A stretch of 44,968 nt of DNA. Origin: Clostridia bacterium (lineage in GTDB: Bacteria; Bacillota; Clostridia; Christensenellales; Aristaeellaceae). Both the position numbers and the translations under genes were made by a program. The notes under the pieces were generated by a model. It was given only the letters and a program-made list of their open reading frames with translations. It was not told the DNA's origin and did not search any database. The number at the start of each line of letters is the position of its first letter. The first letter of the stretch is position 1. The stretch spans positions 1 to 44,968 of the forward strand of contig JAFYQB010000032.1 in the NCBI GenBank assembly GCA_017547285.1, read 5' to 3'. This document shows positions 32,546 through 40,998 of this stretch, piece after piece.

Positions 32546-34003
32546 GGGAGGGGTGGAGATCAGGGCGCGGCCTACGCCGACCAGAGAAATGGCGGGGCAT
32601 GCGGCGGGCAGGAGTACGGTGTCACCGGCCTTGAGAGCGATGGTGTCACCGTCCCAGTTGAGCAGCAGGCTGCTGAGCGCAGTCAGCATGCGGAAAGCGT
32701 GGGGTTCGGGCTTGAGTTCGCACTCGCCGTTGACGCACACGCAGTCCAGACGGAAGGCGGGCACATCCAGCAGGTTCACGATCTCGTTGTTGCCGGAAGC
32801 GGGCATCGTGGCGCGCTCGCCCTTGAGGTCGGGATCGATCACATCCAGCGACTGGCGGATGTGCAGGGGGCGCTTTTCGCCGGCGGCGTTGGTGCGGTTG
32901 AAGTCCCACAGACGGTAGGTCACGTCGCTGGACTGCTGGATCTCATAGAGCAGAATGCCTGCGCCGATGGCGTGCACCATGCCGGCGGGCATGAAGAAAA
33001 CATCGCCGGGCTTGGCGGGTACGCGGGCGATCAGGGGCTCGATGTCCGCGCCGCTCTCGAGGCCTTCGCGCAGTTCGTCGAGGGTAACGCCTTCCTTCAT
33101 GCCGTAGAGGATGCTGGCGCCCTCGTCGGCCTTGAGGATGACCCATGCTTCGGTCTTGCCGAACTTGCCTTCGTTGGCGCGGGCGTAGGTGTCATCGGGA
33201 TGGACCTGCACGCTCAGGGACTGCCTGGCAGCCAGCAGCTTGAGCAGCAGGGGGAATTCCTTGCCGGCATAATCGCCCACAAGGCGCGCGCCGTCGCGCT
33301 TGATCAGCTCGGTCAGGGTCTCGCCGTGGCTGGTCACGCTCTCCAGCTTCGGGATCGCGCTGATCTCCAGTGCCTCGCCGGTGCGGTCGTCAGGAATATT
33401 GCGGCCGTACTCTTCGCGCAGCTGTTCGCCGCCCCAGGGGGTCATTTCGCCGTGACGGTAGGCGGGGAACATGCGGATGGGCAGCATGGGGCATTCGTCG
33501 CTCAGGGGAGACTCGAAGCACACATAGTCCATGGCAAAGTTTTCAAAGTGGATGCGGCCCACCTCGCGGGTCATGCACTGGTCAAACAGGCGCAGCATGC
33601 GCTTGTCCTCGCAGCTTACATCCATGCGCAGGCTGTCAAAGCCCTGACGCAGCGCTTCTTCCTTCACAAAGGCCAGAACGCGCCTGGCCATTTCGGTACC
33701 AAATACTTCGGGCATCATGGCAAAACGGTGCAGGGTGGAGGGATGCAGGCCGTACTGCCACTCCATGCCGCTGTACTCGGGGGACAGGTCGCCGCTGAGC
33801 ACGAACGCGCCGACCAGATGGTCGTCTTCATCCACGCGGTACAGCTTGCCGTCCTTCATGTCTTTTTCCAGCTGGTCACGGGTGGGGTACACATTCCACT
33901 CCCACTGGCGCAGGCCGTTCTGGTTCATGTCGCTGATCACGGCCTGATACAGGGCGCAGATCTCCTGGAACTGGGCTGCCTTGACTTTTGCAAACTCGAT
34001 CAT
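32534..34003 (-). CDS. GNAT acetyltransferase-mannose-6-phosphate isomerase fusion
   Basis: A 489-residue two-domain protein. Residues 1-165 look like a GNAT N-acetyltransferase (FAMMPEVFGTEMARRVLAFVKEEALRQGFDSLRMDV covers the acetyl-CoA region). Residues about 172-489 are a class I mannose-6-phosphate isomerase with zinc ligands in QVHPDD (Gln/His268), KTEAW (Glu285) and GMVHAIGAG (His344). The isomerase interconverts mannose-6- and fructose-6-phosphate; the acetyltransferase substrate is unknown. A single frame with one ribosome site (GGAGGA before ATG 34003) argues for a true fusion. The last residues and the TGA stop come from repeat module C. Third gene of a three-gene operon. Confidence 0.88.
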   Translation of the reverse strand: MIEFAKVKAAQFQEICALYQAVISDMNQNGLRQWEWNVYPTRDQLEKDMKDGKLYRVDEDDHLVGAFVLSGDLSPEYSGMEWQYGLHPSTLHRFAMMPEVFGTEMARRVLAFVKEEALRQGFDSLRMDVSCEDKRMLRLFDQCMTREVGRIHFENFAMDYVCFESPLSDECPMLPIRMFPAYRHGEMTPWGGEQLREEYGRNIPDDRTGEALEISAIPKLESVTSHGETLTELIKRDGARLVGDYAGKEFPLLLKLLAARQSLSVQVHPDDTYARANEGKFGKTEAWVILKADEGASILYGMKEGVTLDELREGLESGADIEPLIARVPAKPGDVFFMPAGMVHAIGAGILLYEIQQSSDVTYRLWDFNRTNAAGEKRPLHIRQSLDVIDPDLKGERATMPASGNNEIVNLLDVPAFRLDCVCVNGECELKPEPHAFRMLTALSSLLLNWDGDTIALKAGDTVLLPAACPAISLVGVGRALISTPPTRG

Positions 34004-34027
34004 TTTTCTCTTCCTCCGTAACAGGGG

Positions 34028-34774
34028 TCACTCGCCCTCATTGGGGGCGACAAGGGTGGTATAGCGAAGCAGAGTTTCCAGTTCCTCTGCATGGCTCGTG
34101 GGACAGGTAACGGCATATACCGCCGTGTCGTTCTGCGCAAACACGCAGATGCTGCTGTCGTTCTGCATGCGCGCGGCGTTCAGGCCGGCCATGCTGTACA
34201 GGGCGGATGCATCCAGCCTGTATTCATCCTGCTTGATGAGCGTAACCGCGCTGGTGGGGCGCAGGCTTTCCACCAGCAGGGACTGGCCGTCCTCAAAGGT
34301 GTAGGTAATGGCCACGCGGCGTGCGTATTCGCCCTCAAAGGCCGTGTCATAGATGCGCGCCTTGTACATGGTCAGCATCTGATTCAGGGTCAGCACCGGC
34401 TGGCCGAACGCTTCTGCCAGCTTGGCGGCGTCGCTTTCGCCCGGCACGTCCAGCGCGCCCATGGGCATGGTGATGGTTTCCTGAACCGGCTTCTGAATGC
34501 TTTTGGCTTCATCGTCCGGCTCGCCCAGCAGCAGGAAAAGGTAGGCAAAGACCAGCGCAAGAATGAGCAGCAGGATCGTTCCTGCACGGCGCAGAATGCG
34601 CCCGAACAGCGAAGGCTTGCGGACGGTGATTTCCTCATCCGTCACGGGCTGCTGCTGGGGCATGGGCGCGCGCTGCACGGTTTTGCCGCGCACAGCGTTC
34701 GGCGCGGGTTTGGGCGCCTGACGCGGCATGCCGGCAGGCGACGTGCGCGGGGGCCGGTTGGGTTGATTGGACAT
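34028..34774 (-). CDS. Single-pass membrane protein of unknown function
   Basis: A 248-residue protein: a Pro/Gln/Arg-rich cytoplasmic N-terminus (1-55), one membrane segment (about 63-84, AGTILLLILALVFAYLFLLL), then an extracytoplasmic domain of about 160 residues with no recognised motif. ATG at 34774 follows AAAGGAG. It lies 14 bases after the zinc-ribbon gene and 24 bases before the GNAT-ManA gene, so the three are probably one operon. Confidence 0.7.
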   Translation of the reverse strand: MSNQPNRPPRTSPAGMPRQAPKPAPNAVRGKTVQRAPMPQQQPVTDEEITVRKPSLFGRILRRAGTILLLILALVFAYLFLLLGEPDDEAKSIQKPVQETITMPMGALDVPGESDAAKLAEAFGQPVLTLNQMLTMYKARIYDTAFEGEYARRVAITYTFEDGQSLLVESLRPTSAVTLIKQDEYRLDASALYSMAGLNAARMQNDSSICVFAQNDTAVYAVTCPTSHAEELETLLRYTTLVAPNEGE

Positions 34775-34788
34775 TCGATTCTCCTTTT

Positions 34789-35496
34789 TCAGCGTGCCGG
34801 AACGGGAAGATTTCTCTTTTCCAGCAGCTCATCCACCCAGCGGGATTCCCCGCCGGTTTCGGTCACAAAGGCACGGTAGAAAGCGTGATAGAGCAGTTCG
34901 TGCTGCTGCATGTCCAGCGCTTCATCCGCGCGGATGGCGCAGAGCATGGTGCAGGCAGGTTCCGCCAGCACGCGCCCCATGCGCGTATCCAGCCGGAAGC
35001 CGAAGAAAGACCTGGTGTAGTACGTGCTGCTCAACAGGAAAATGGTGATGAATTCCGTGCTCAGTCTGCCAAGATAACGGCGCAGGAAGGCAGTTTCATC
35101 CTCGGACAGCGCCAGGCAGCGCATGAGATGCGGATGATGGAACAGTTCTTCGCGCATTTCCGTCCTGCGCTCCGGACTGAAGTTTTCCGGCGTCAGGTAC
35201 ATGTGCAGGAGGTAACTCTTGATGACGGAGTAATCCAGCTTTTTGGCGCTGCGCTCATACAGTCTGCCCAGAAAGAGGATTTCTTCTGCAATTTCAAGGC
35301 TGTCCGGATATTCTTTTTCCGCTTCCAGAAGCATCGCGTGCTTTTTGACGGGATCCTTCTGCTTTTCCAGCGCGGAAAGCAGCTGCCTGACGGTTTCCGG
35401 CACCTTGCGCTTCTGTGTCTGCACAGCTGCGCCGCAGTAAGGGCAGAACGCCGCGTCGGCGACGGGAAGCTCGCGGTGACACATCATACACTGCAT
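34789..35496 (-). CDS. Zinc-ribbon protein of unknown function
   Basis: A 235-residue protein with an N-terminal zinc ribbon (MQCMMCHRELPVADAAFCPYCG: Cys3-x2-Cys6 and Cys18-x2-Cys21). The remaining 200 residues are predicted helical and charged and match no family I know. The ATG at 35496 follows AGGAGGTG; a GTG three codons earlier overlaps that site. First gene of a three-gene operon with the promoter at 35521-35550. Confidence 0.72.
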   Translation of the reverse strand: MQCMMCHRELPVADAAFCPYCGAAVQTQKRKVPETVRQLLSALEKQKDPVKKHAMLLEAEKEYPDSLEIAEEILFLGRLYERSAKKLDYSVIKSYLLHMYLTPENFSPERRTEMREELFHHPHLMRCLALSEDETAFLRRYLGRLSTEFITIFLLSSTYYTRSFFGFRLDTRMGRVLAEPACTMLCAIRADEALDMQQHELLYHAFYRAFVTETGGESRWVDELLEKRNLPVPAR

Positions 35497-35520
35497 GAAC
35501 TCCACACCTCCTCATACTAT

Positions 35521-35550
35521 AATATACGCCGAGAAAGCATGCAAAGTCAA
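35521..35550 (-). promoter_or_regulatory. Promoter of the zinc-ribbon operon
   Basis: Minus-strand TTGACT (35550-35545), an 18-base spacer, then TATATT (35526-35521). The -35 box directly follows the T run of the upstream terminator. Confidence 0.7.
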
Positions 35551-35552
35551 GC

Positions 35553-35581
35553 AAAAAGCGGACGTGCCTTCACACGTCCGC
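35553..35581 (-). terminator. Terminator after the heparinase-like gene
   Basis: On the minus strand GCGGACGTG and CACGTCCGC form a 9-bp stem (35581-35558) followed by TTTTT. Confidence 0.9.
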
Positions 35582-35589
35582 GCGCTTTT

Positions 35590-37854
35590 TTACAGAATGG
35601 TATATTTTTCGTTTTCTTTGATAAGCTTCCAGCTGCGGCTGTTCATGCAAAGGGTATCGCCATTGAGCGTCAAGCTCTTTTCCTCGCCTGCAGCGTAGGG
35701 ATAGAGCACAGATACCAGACGGTGATGCTTCGTACGCCGGCTGGTGGTGGCACACAGGTGATACTGCGCGGGCAGACCTTCCGTTTCGGCGGGATCCGCG
35801 CCGTCAAATACGTCACTCTGAGTGATATGCATATCCTGATCAAACAGCACGCGCATGCCGGCCTTTTCGCCCTGCATCTTCGCTTCGTTCTGGCCGATCG
35901 TGAAGGGAGACAGCGCATGCAGGCGGAAGTCAATCACGTCCGACTCGGCCAGTTCCAACTCATCCACGATCACAAAGAACGTTTCATCCACAAACAGCAC
36001 ATGACGTTTGTTGCTCTGCACACTGGGCAGGCTTTGCCGGAAGGCTTCCGTGGCGTCGCCGCGCAGATAGACCAGCCCGTTCGTCTGCTCGCAGGCTTCA
36101 ATGCAGCCGCGGGAGCGGATCAGGTTTTCATACTGCGTACGCGCCGAACCGTTCATTTCCTCGTCTTTGGTATTCTTGCGCAGATTAGCAAACTGGCCCA
36201 CGCCGCCCACGGTAATGGCGTTTTTGGATTTGGTCTGCCTGCGCCAGTTCAGGTGCATGCTGCTCCAGTAGCCAATGTAGTAGCCGGACTGAATGGCCAG
36301 CGGCTCGCCGAAGGCGTGCAGCACAAAGGCGTTCTGGTCGCCGTGGCTGTGGCTGACTGCGCCGTAGGGGCTGGACTTGAAATAGAAGGCCAGATGGCGG
36401 TTTTCATCCGTCATGTCCTTGTGAATAGTTACCCAGCCGATATGCGGGAACTGCGTAACGGTCAGTTCATCGGACGGCGCTTCGGGCGCGGGGGCTTCGG
36501 GGTACAGCAGGCGGAAGAACAGCTCGTCGAAATTAAAATTCCACCAGCCGTAATTGTAGAACATGCCCTCGGTGCCCTTGCCGCGTTCCTTTGCCTGCTC
36601 ACAGTACCAGGCATACTGGGGCGCGTTCTGATTGCGGGCCGCCGCGCCCAGAATGCGCATGGTAAAGCCTGCCTTCATGCCCGGATAATCGCCCAGATCG
36701 CTCATATCGCCAAAGGCCATAAAGCGGGTATCCTGACAGTAGGTATTCAAAATGAAATTGCCGGTGTTCTGGAAAAAAGGACGGGCAAACACATCCAGCC
36801 CCGTGGCTTTCCACACCAGACTGATGGCCTCCGTAAAGAAGGATACGCCGCTTTGCCAGTAGGTGGGGCCTTCCGCCCAGCCGCCGTCATCGCCGCCCCA
36901 GGGCGTGAACAGCGTAAAAAAGTATTCGATGGTGTAGTTCAGCCATTCTTCAGCCTCCGGCGCTTCGCCGAACAGCGCCAGCGCAGCGGGCACCAGCGTC
37001 ATGGACAGCGAACGCACGCCGTGGCTGTCCAGCAGTTTGGTGTGGATGGAAATACCATCATGCACCAGATGATACAGTTCGCGTCCGCGCTCCAAAAGCG
37101 CATGGCGAACAGCGACGCGCTCCGTCTCCGTCAGTTCCTCATAGAGCCAGTCATATCCCCATGCCAGAGCGGTGGTCACGCGGAACGCGGCTTCATCGTT
37201 GTAGCTGCGGCGGGTGGGGCCGTTCAGATCCCAGTCTGCCAGCGCCAGCAGCTGCGCTCTGGCCTTGGCCAGACAGGCCGGGTCTCCGGTCAGCCTGTAC
37301 GCCACCGCCAGATGCTTGACGGTATACAGCGCCTCCTGACAGTCGGTGTACATTTTGCGCCACAGCGGGATCACGCGCACATCGTTGGGATAGCGCCTGG
37401 GCTCGGCGATCAGCGGGGCCGCCAGCCAGTTGTCCACGCCGCTTTGCACAAACGCCTGCCATTCGTTTTTCAGCTCGTTCTGAATGGCCGCTTTTGCTCG
37501 GGGCAGATCGTTCTGGTTCAGCCAGATGCGCGGATGGGAGCCGATGCGGTCATAGCGGTGTTCGCGCGCTGCCAGCGGCGTATGCGCGGCGTCCGATGCA
37601 ATGGAAAAGGACTTTTCCGGCCCCAGCAGACCGTTTCGGGCATAAACGCAATAGGTATACTCGCCCGGCTCCATCAGGCAGTCCGGGGTGTAGAAATTGC
37701 GGTCAATATTTTCAAAACAGTAAGCCATTTCGCCGTTTCGGCGCACCTCAATGCGGTATGGGGCTTCCTCACGGGATTTCGGCATCCAGGTGAAGCGGGC
37801 AGGATTTTCCGTGCTTACTGTTCCGGCAGGACGGTCGTATACAAAATAATGCAT
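35590..37854 (-). CDS. Heparinase II/III-like protein (DUF4962 type)
   Basis: A 754-residue protein. An N-terminal Fn3-like beta domain (about 1-95) is followed by an alpha-toroid (about 100-480; LYHLVHDGISIHTKLLDSHGVRSLSM and WGGDDGGWAEGPTYWQ) and a C-terminal beta-sandwich with SPYGAVSHSHGDQNAFVLHAFGEPLAIQSGYY. These are the polysaccharide-lyase signatures of the heparinase II/III superfamily, which cleave uronic-acid glycans by beta-elimination. No signal peptide is visible, so it may act on imported oligosaccharides; the substrate is unknown. ATG at 37854 follows AAAGGAG. Single gene with its own promoter and terminator. Confidence 0.87.
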   Translation of the reverse strand: MHYFVYDRPAGTVSTENPARFTWMPKSREEAPYRIEVRRNGEMAYCFENIDRNFYTPDCLMEPGEYTYCVYARNGLLGPEKSFSIASDAAHTPLAAREHRYDRIGSHPRIWLNQNDLPRAKAAIQNELKNEWQAFVQSGVDNWLAAPLIAEPRRYPNDVRVIPLWRKMYTDCQEALYTVKHLAVAYRLTGDPACLAKARAQLLALADWDLNGPTRRSYNDEAAFRVTTALAWGYDWLYEELTETERVAVRHALLERGRELYHLVHDGISIHTKLLDSHGVRSLSMTLVPAALALFGEAPEAEEWLNYTIEYFFTLFTPWGGDDGGWAEGPTYWQSGVSFFTEAISLVWKATGLDVFARPFFQNTGNFILNTYCQDTRFMAFGDMSDLGDYPGMKAGFTMRILGAAARNQNAPQYAWYCEQAKERGKGTEGMFYNYGWWNFNFDELFFRLLYPEAPAPEAPSDELTVTQFPHIGWVTIHKDMTDENRHLAFYFKSSPYGAVSHSHGDQNAFVLHAFGEPLAIQSGYYIGYWSSMHLNWRRQTKSKNAITVGGVGQFANLRKNTKDEEMNGSARTQYENLIRSRGCIEACEQTNGLVYLRGDATEAFRQSLPSVQSNKRHVLFVDETFFVIVDELELAESDVIDFRLHALSPFTIGQNEAKMQGEKAGMRVLFDQDMHITQSDVFDGADPAETEGLPAQYHLCATTSRRTKHHRLVSVLYPYAAGEEKSLTLNGDTLCMNSRSWKLIKENEKYTIL

Positions 37855-37890
37855 GCAAACGCTCCTTTGTGAAATCACTCATGATACCTC

Positions 37891-37919
37891 ATTATACCGC
37901 TTGCTCGTGCGGCGTGCAA
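37891..37919 (-). promoter_or_regulatory. Promoter of the heparinase-like gene
   Basis: Minus-strand TTGCAC (37919-37914), a 17-base spacer, then TATAAT (37896-37891). It is back to back with the murA promoter, 17 bases away. Confidence 0.8.
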
Positions 37920-37936
37920 CAAGCATACGCCCCGCC

Positions 37937-37965
37937 TTGCCAAATTTGCCAAAACCATGTATAAT
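37937..37965 (+). promoter_or_regulatory. Sigma-A promoter of murA
   Basis: TTGCCA at 37937-37942, a 17-base spacer, and TATAAT at 37960-37965. Confidence 0.82.
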
Positions 37966-38001
37966 ACAAGATGGTTTATTGTCTTAACCATTTCCTGCAA
38001 A

Positions 38002-38032
38002 GCGAGGTGTCGGCCTTCGGGCCGGTAACATG
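38002..38032 (+). promoter_or_regulatory. Ribosome site of murA with an intervening UUCG hairpin
   Basis: GCGAGGTG (38002-38009) is the only good Shine-Dalgarno sequence for ATG 38030 but lies 20 bases away. CGGCC-TTCG-GGCCG (38011-38024) between them folds into a very stable cUUCGg hairpin; with it folded the effective distance is about six bases. A second ATG at 38045 with AAGGA four bases upstream is an alternative start. Confidence 0.6.
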
Positions 38033-39295
38033 AGCAAGGATAAAATGCTGATTACGGGCGGACGCCCGCTGATGGGCGAAATTACCGTAAGCGGCGGCAA
38101 GAATACCGCCGTGGCGGTCATACCGGCCACGCTTTTGTGCGACGAGCCCTGTACCATTGAAAACCTGCCGGATATTGAGGACGTACATGTACTGATCGAT
38201 ATTCTGCGCTCTCTGGGCGCAGTGGTGGAGTATGTGCCCGGCCATCATATGATGGTGGATCCCCGCCCCGCCAGGGGGTACCATGTGCCCTATGCCATGA
38301 GCAGCAGGCTGCGCGCCAGCTACTATCTGTGGGGCGCGCTGCTGGGCCGCTGCGGCCGCGCCGAGGTGGGCTATCCCGGCGGCTGTACCATTGGCAGCCG
38401 TCCCTTCGACCAGCACCTGAAGGGCTTTACTGCGCTGGGCGCGGAAATCGACGACCGGGGCGGCATGGTCTATGCCCGCGCATATGACCGGCTGATCGGC
38501 AGCGATGTGTTCTTTGACTGCGTGACCGTGGGCGGCACCATCAACGTCATGCTGGCCGCCGCCAAGGCGGAGGGCTCCACGGTCATCTACAACGCGGCCA
38601 AGGAACCGCACATCGTGGATCTGGCCAACTTCCTCAACTCCATGGGCGCGCGCGTGCGCGGCGCAGGCACGGATGTGATCCGCATCCGCGGCGCACAGCG
38701 GCTGCACGGCAGCACCTATGCCGTGATCCCCGACCAGATCGAGACCGGCACGCTGATGATCGCCGCCGCCGCCACCCGCGGCGATGTAACCATTCGCGGC
38801 TGCATTCCCACCCACATGGAAGCCCTGACCGCCAAGCTTTTGGAGATGGGCGTTTCCGTGACCGAGAATGACGACTCCATCCGCGTTCGTCCCCGCAGCG
38901 ACCAGCGTGCGGTGAACATCAAAACGCAGGTATACCCCGGCTTCCCCACCGACCTGCAGCAGCCCATGTCCGCACTTTTGTGCATGGCCAAGGGCACCAG
39001 CACGGTAACGGAAACCATCTTTGAACAGCGTTTCAAGTTCCTGGACGAGCTGCGCCGTATGGGCGCCAAGTTCCGCCTGGTGGATGACACTGCGCTGATC
39101 GAAGGCGTGCCCCAGCTGTACGGCGCACCCGTCACCGTTACCGACCTGCGCGCAGGCGCGGCATTGATCGTAGCCGGTTTGATGGCCAAGGGCGTTACGG
39201 AGATCTACGAGACCTCCTACATCGACCGCGGCTACGAACGCATTGAAGAAAAGCTGCGTCTTTTGGGCGCGGATATCCGCAGAGAGCCGATTTAA
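38030..39295 (+). CDS. murA: UDP-N-acetylglucosamine 1-carboxyvinyltransferase
   Basis: A 421-residue EPSP-synthase-fold enzyme for the first committed step of peptidoglycan synthesis: it adds enolpyruvate from PEP to UDP-GlcNAc. The substrate Lys is in VSGGKNTAV and the catalytic Cys119 in YPGGCTIGSRPFDQHLKG, so the enzyme should be fosfomycin sensitive. YPGFPTDLQQPMSALL and the C-terminal DRGYERIEEKLRLLGADI are conserved. Firmicutes often have two copies; only one is in view. It is followed after 37 bases by a J-domain gene. Confidence 0.96.
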   Translation: MSKDKMLITGGRPLMGEITVSGGKNTAVAVIPATLLCDEPCTIENLPDIEDVHVLIDILRSLGAVVEYVPGHHMMVDPRPARGYHVPYAMSSRLRASYYLWGALLGRCGRAEVGYPGGCTIGSRPFDQHLKGFTALGAEIDDRGGMVYARAYDRLIGSDVFFDCVTVGGTINVMLAAAKAEGSTVIYNAAKEPHIVDLANFLNSMGARVRGAGTDVIRIRGAQRLHGSTYAVIPDQIETGTLMIAAAATRGDVTIRGCIPTHMEALTAKLLEMGVSVTENDDSIRVRPRSDQRAVNIKTQVYPGFPTDLQQPMSALLCMAKGTSTVTETIFEQRFKFLDELRRMGAKFRLVDDTALIEGVPQLYGAPVTVTDLRAGAALIVAGLMAKGVTEIYETSYIDRGYERIEEKLRLLGADIRREPI

Positions 39296-39332
39296 CGCCT
39301 CCTCAGAATGACCATCGAAAGGAGGTGGCCGC

Positions 39333-39851
39333 ATGATGGAATCCAATCCCTTTGAGGTGCTGGGCGTAAAGCCCGGAGCGGACGAGCAGACTGTGCGCGC
39401 CGCCTACCGCCGTCTGGTCAAGAGCTGCCATCCGGATCAGTTTCAGGACGCGCAGCAGCAGAAGACTGCGCAGGAGCAGCTGGTCAGGCTGAATCTGGCC
39501 TATGAAGCGGCGCTTCGGCTGGTTCCGCGCGTGACGGTGGGGTTCAACCTGATCTCTCAGGAGGAAGCCAAGCACTTTGCCCGCCGGTTGATCGCGCAGG
39601 GCAATCTGGAATCCGCACTGCGGCAGCTGAACCGCGCCGACAGCAAGGATGCGGAGTGGTTTTGCCTGCAGGGCGAAATTCTGATGGCGCTCAAACAGTA
39701 CGAAAATGCCCACCAGAGCTATCGCGAGGCCGTGCGCCGCGACCCGGATAACCGGACCTACCGCGAAGGTGCGCTGGACGCTGCGCTTGCCATGAAAAAA
39801 GCCCGCCCCATCGGCGCAAAGATCGCCGACTGGGTACGGGGAAAGAAATAA
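39333..39851 (+). CDS. J-domain protein with a TPR-like tail
   Basis: A 172-residue protein. Residues 4-62 form a J-domain with the DnaK-stimulating HPD motif in RRLVKSCHPDQF. The zinc-finger and substrate domains of DnaJ are missing; residues about 95-150 (AEWFCLQGEILMALKQYENAHQSYREAVRRDPDN) form a TPR-like helix pair. It is a specialised co-chaperone rather than DnaJ itself. ATG at 39333 follows AAAGGAGGTGG. Confidence 0.88.
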   Translation: MMESNPFEVLGVKPGADEQTVRAAYRRLVKSCHPDQFQDAQQQKTAQEQLVRLNLAYEAALRLVPRVTVGFNLISQEEAKHFARRLIAQGNLESALRQLNRADSKDAEWFCLQGEILMALKQYENAHQSYREAVRRDPDNRTYREGALDAALAMKKARPIGAKIADWVRGKK

Positions 39852-39858
39852 GTTGAAT

Positions 39859-39890
39859 CGCCCGTCTTCACTCAGAAGACGGGCGGTTTT
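39859..39890 (+). terminator. Terminator after the J-domain gene
   Basis: CGCCCGTCTTC and GAAGACGGGCG form an 11-bp stem around ACTCA, followed by GTTTT. Confidence 0.85.
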
Positions 39891-39894
39891 GCGT

Positions 39895-40980
39895 TTATTC
39901 CGCTTCTTTCAAAGCTTTTTCCAGAACAGGAAGAATACCCAGCGCCATCAGCACAAAGCCGTAGTCGTTGGGGTGGCAGCCGTCCACGGTGGCGCAGTCA
40001 CCGGCAAAGGCGTCGAAAAACTCGCTGCCGTTGATGAAATACACATGCTTGTCGCCTGCGGCCAGAGCCTTGTTGTAGGTTTCCAGAATCACTTCAATGC
40101 GGGCGGGGTTCTGATCGCTGCCCATGAGCGGCGGGCGGCTCACAAAGATGACCGGCAGCGTGGGCTGCGCCTTGCGGATGATCTGGAAGAAAGGATCATG
40201 CACTTCGCGCAGCTGTTCAGGGCTGTGGCAGTTGTTGTCCAAATCCATCACAAACGCGCTCAGATCCATGGCGGCAATGTATTCGGCCACTTCGGGCTCG
40301 CCCATGCCGTTTCCGGAAAAGCCGAGATTGACCTGCCCGCAGTCCAGCGCGCGGCTCAGAATGCCCTGATAGCTGTTGCCGGGGCGGGAGGCGCAGCCGC
40401 CCTGCGTGATGGAGGAGCCGTAATAGGCCACGGGCTTGTAGCGCTGGGCGGGCGGTTCTTCGATCACGGATTCGCGGTCAAAGCCCAGATACAGCTCGTT
40501 AACGCCGCCGTAGAGGGGCATGTTGAGCGTGAAGGTGCGCATGCGGCGATCCGGCAGGCGCACGATGGCGTCGTAGCCGGTTTCCAGCTGGAAGGGCGGA
40601 CGGAAGGTGCCCACGTAGTACTCCTGCAGGTCTTCATCCTCGCCGTCAGCCTTGGCGTACAGGTCGAAGCCGCCGATGCCGCACACGGCCATGTGGTTCA
40701 TGAGACAAACGGCGCTCTGCACGCTGTGCAGACTGATGTAGGGCGAATCCGTGCGGAAACGCACACGGCCGCCTGCGGTGTGGTGGTTGAGCTCGGAAAC
40801 GCCCTTGCTCACGCGGTCTGCCAGCTCCTGCGGCATGCGGCGGTAGTAGGGCTCCTGCTCGGTGGGCAAAAGCACGCCCGTTACCTGAAAGGGCTCCTTG
40901 CTTACGTCCATGAATACGGTGTTTTCATCCTTGGTCACAATGTCCAGCGCCAGGTTCTTGTCGATCTCGCTGATTTTCAT
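39895..40980 (-). CDS. SGNH/GDSL hydrolase with GxDLY domain
   Basis: A 361-residue esterase. An N-terminal beta domain contains GIGGFDLYAK (the GxDLY signature); the catalytic domain starts at VAYYGSSITQGGC (block I Ser), with NLGFSGNGMGEPE (block II/III Gly and Asn) and DGCHPNDYG (catalytic Asp and His). Such proteins remove acyl groups from plant or host glycans. No signal peptide is seen. ATG at 40980 has GGAGG upstream, 18 bases after the alpha/beta hydrolase gene; the two likely act together. Confidence 0.88.
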   Translation of the reverse strand: MKISEIDKNLALDIVTKDENTVFMDVSKEPFQVTGVLLPTEQEPYYRRMPQELADRVSKGVSELNHHTAGGRVRFRTDSPYISLHSVQSAVCLMNHMAVCGIGGFDLYAKADGEDEDLQEYYVGTFRPPFQLETGYDAIVRLPDRRMRTFTLNMPLYGGVNELYLGFDRESVIEEPPAQRYKPVAYYGSSITQGGCASRPGNSYQGILSRALDCGQVNLGFSGNGMGEPEVAEYIAAMDLSAFVMDLDNNCHSPEQLREVHDPFFQIIRKAQPTLPVIFVSRPPLMGSDQNPARIEVILETYNKALAAGDKHVYFINGSEFFDAFAGDCATVDGCHPNDYGFVLMALGILPVLEKALKEAE

Positions 40981-40998
40981 TTGCGAAAATGCCTCCGT

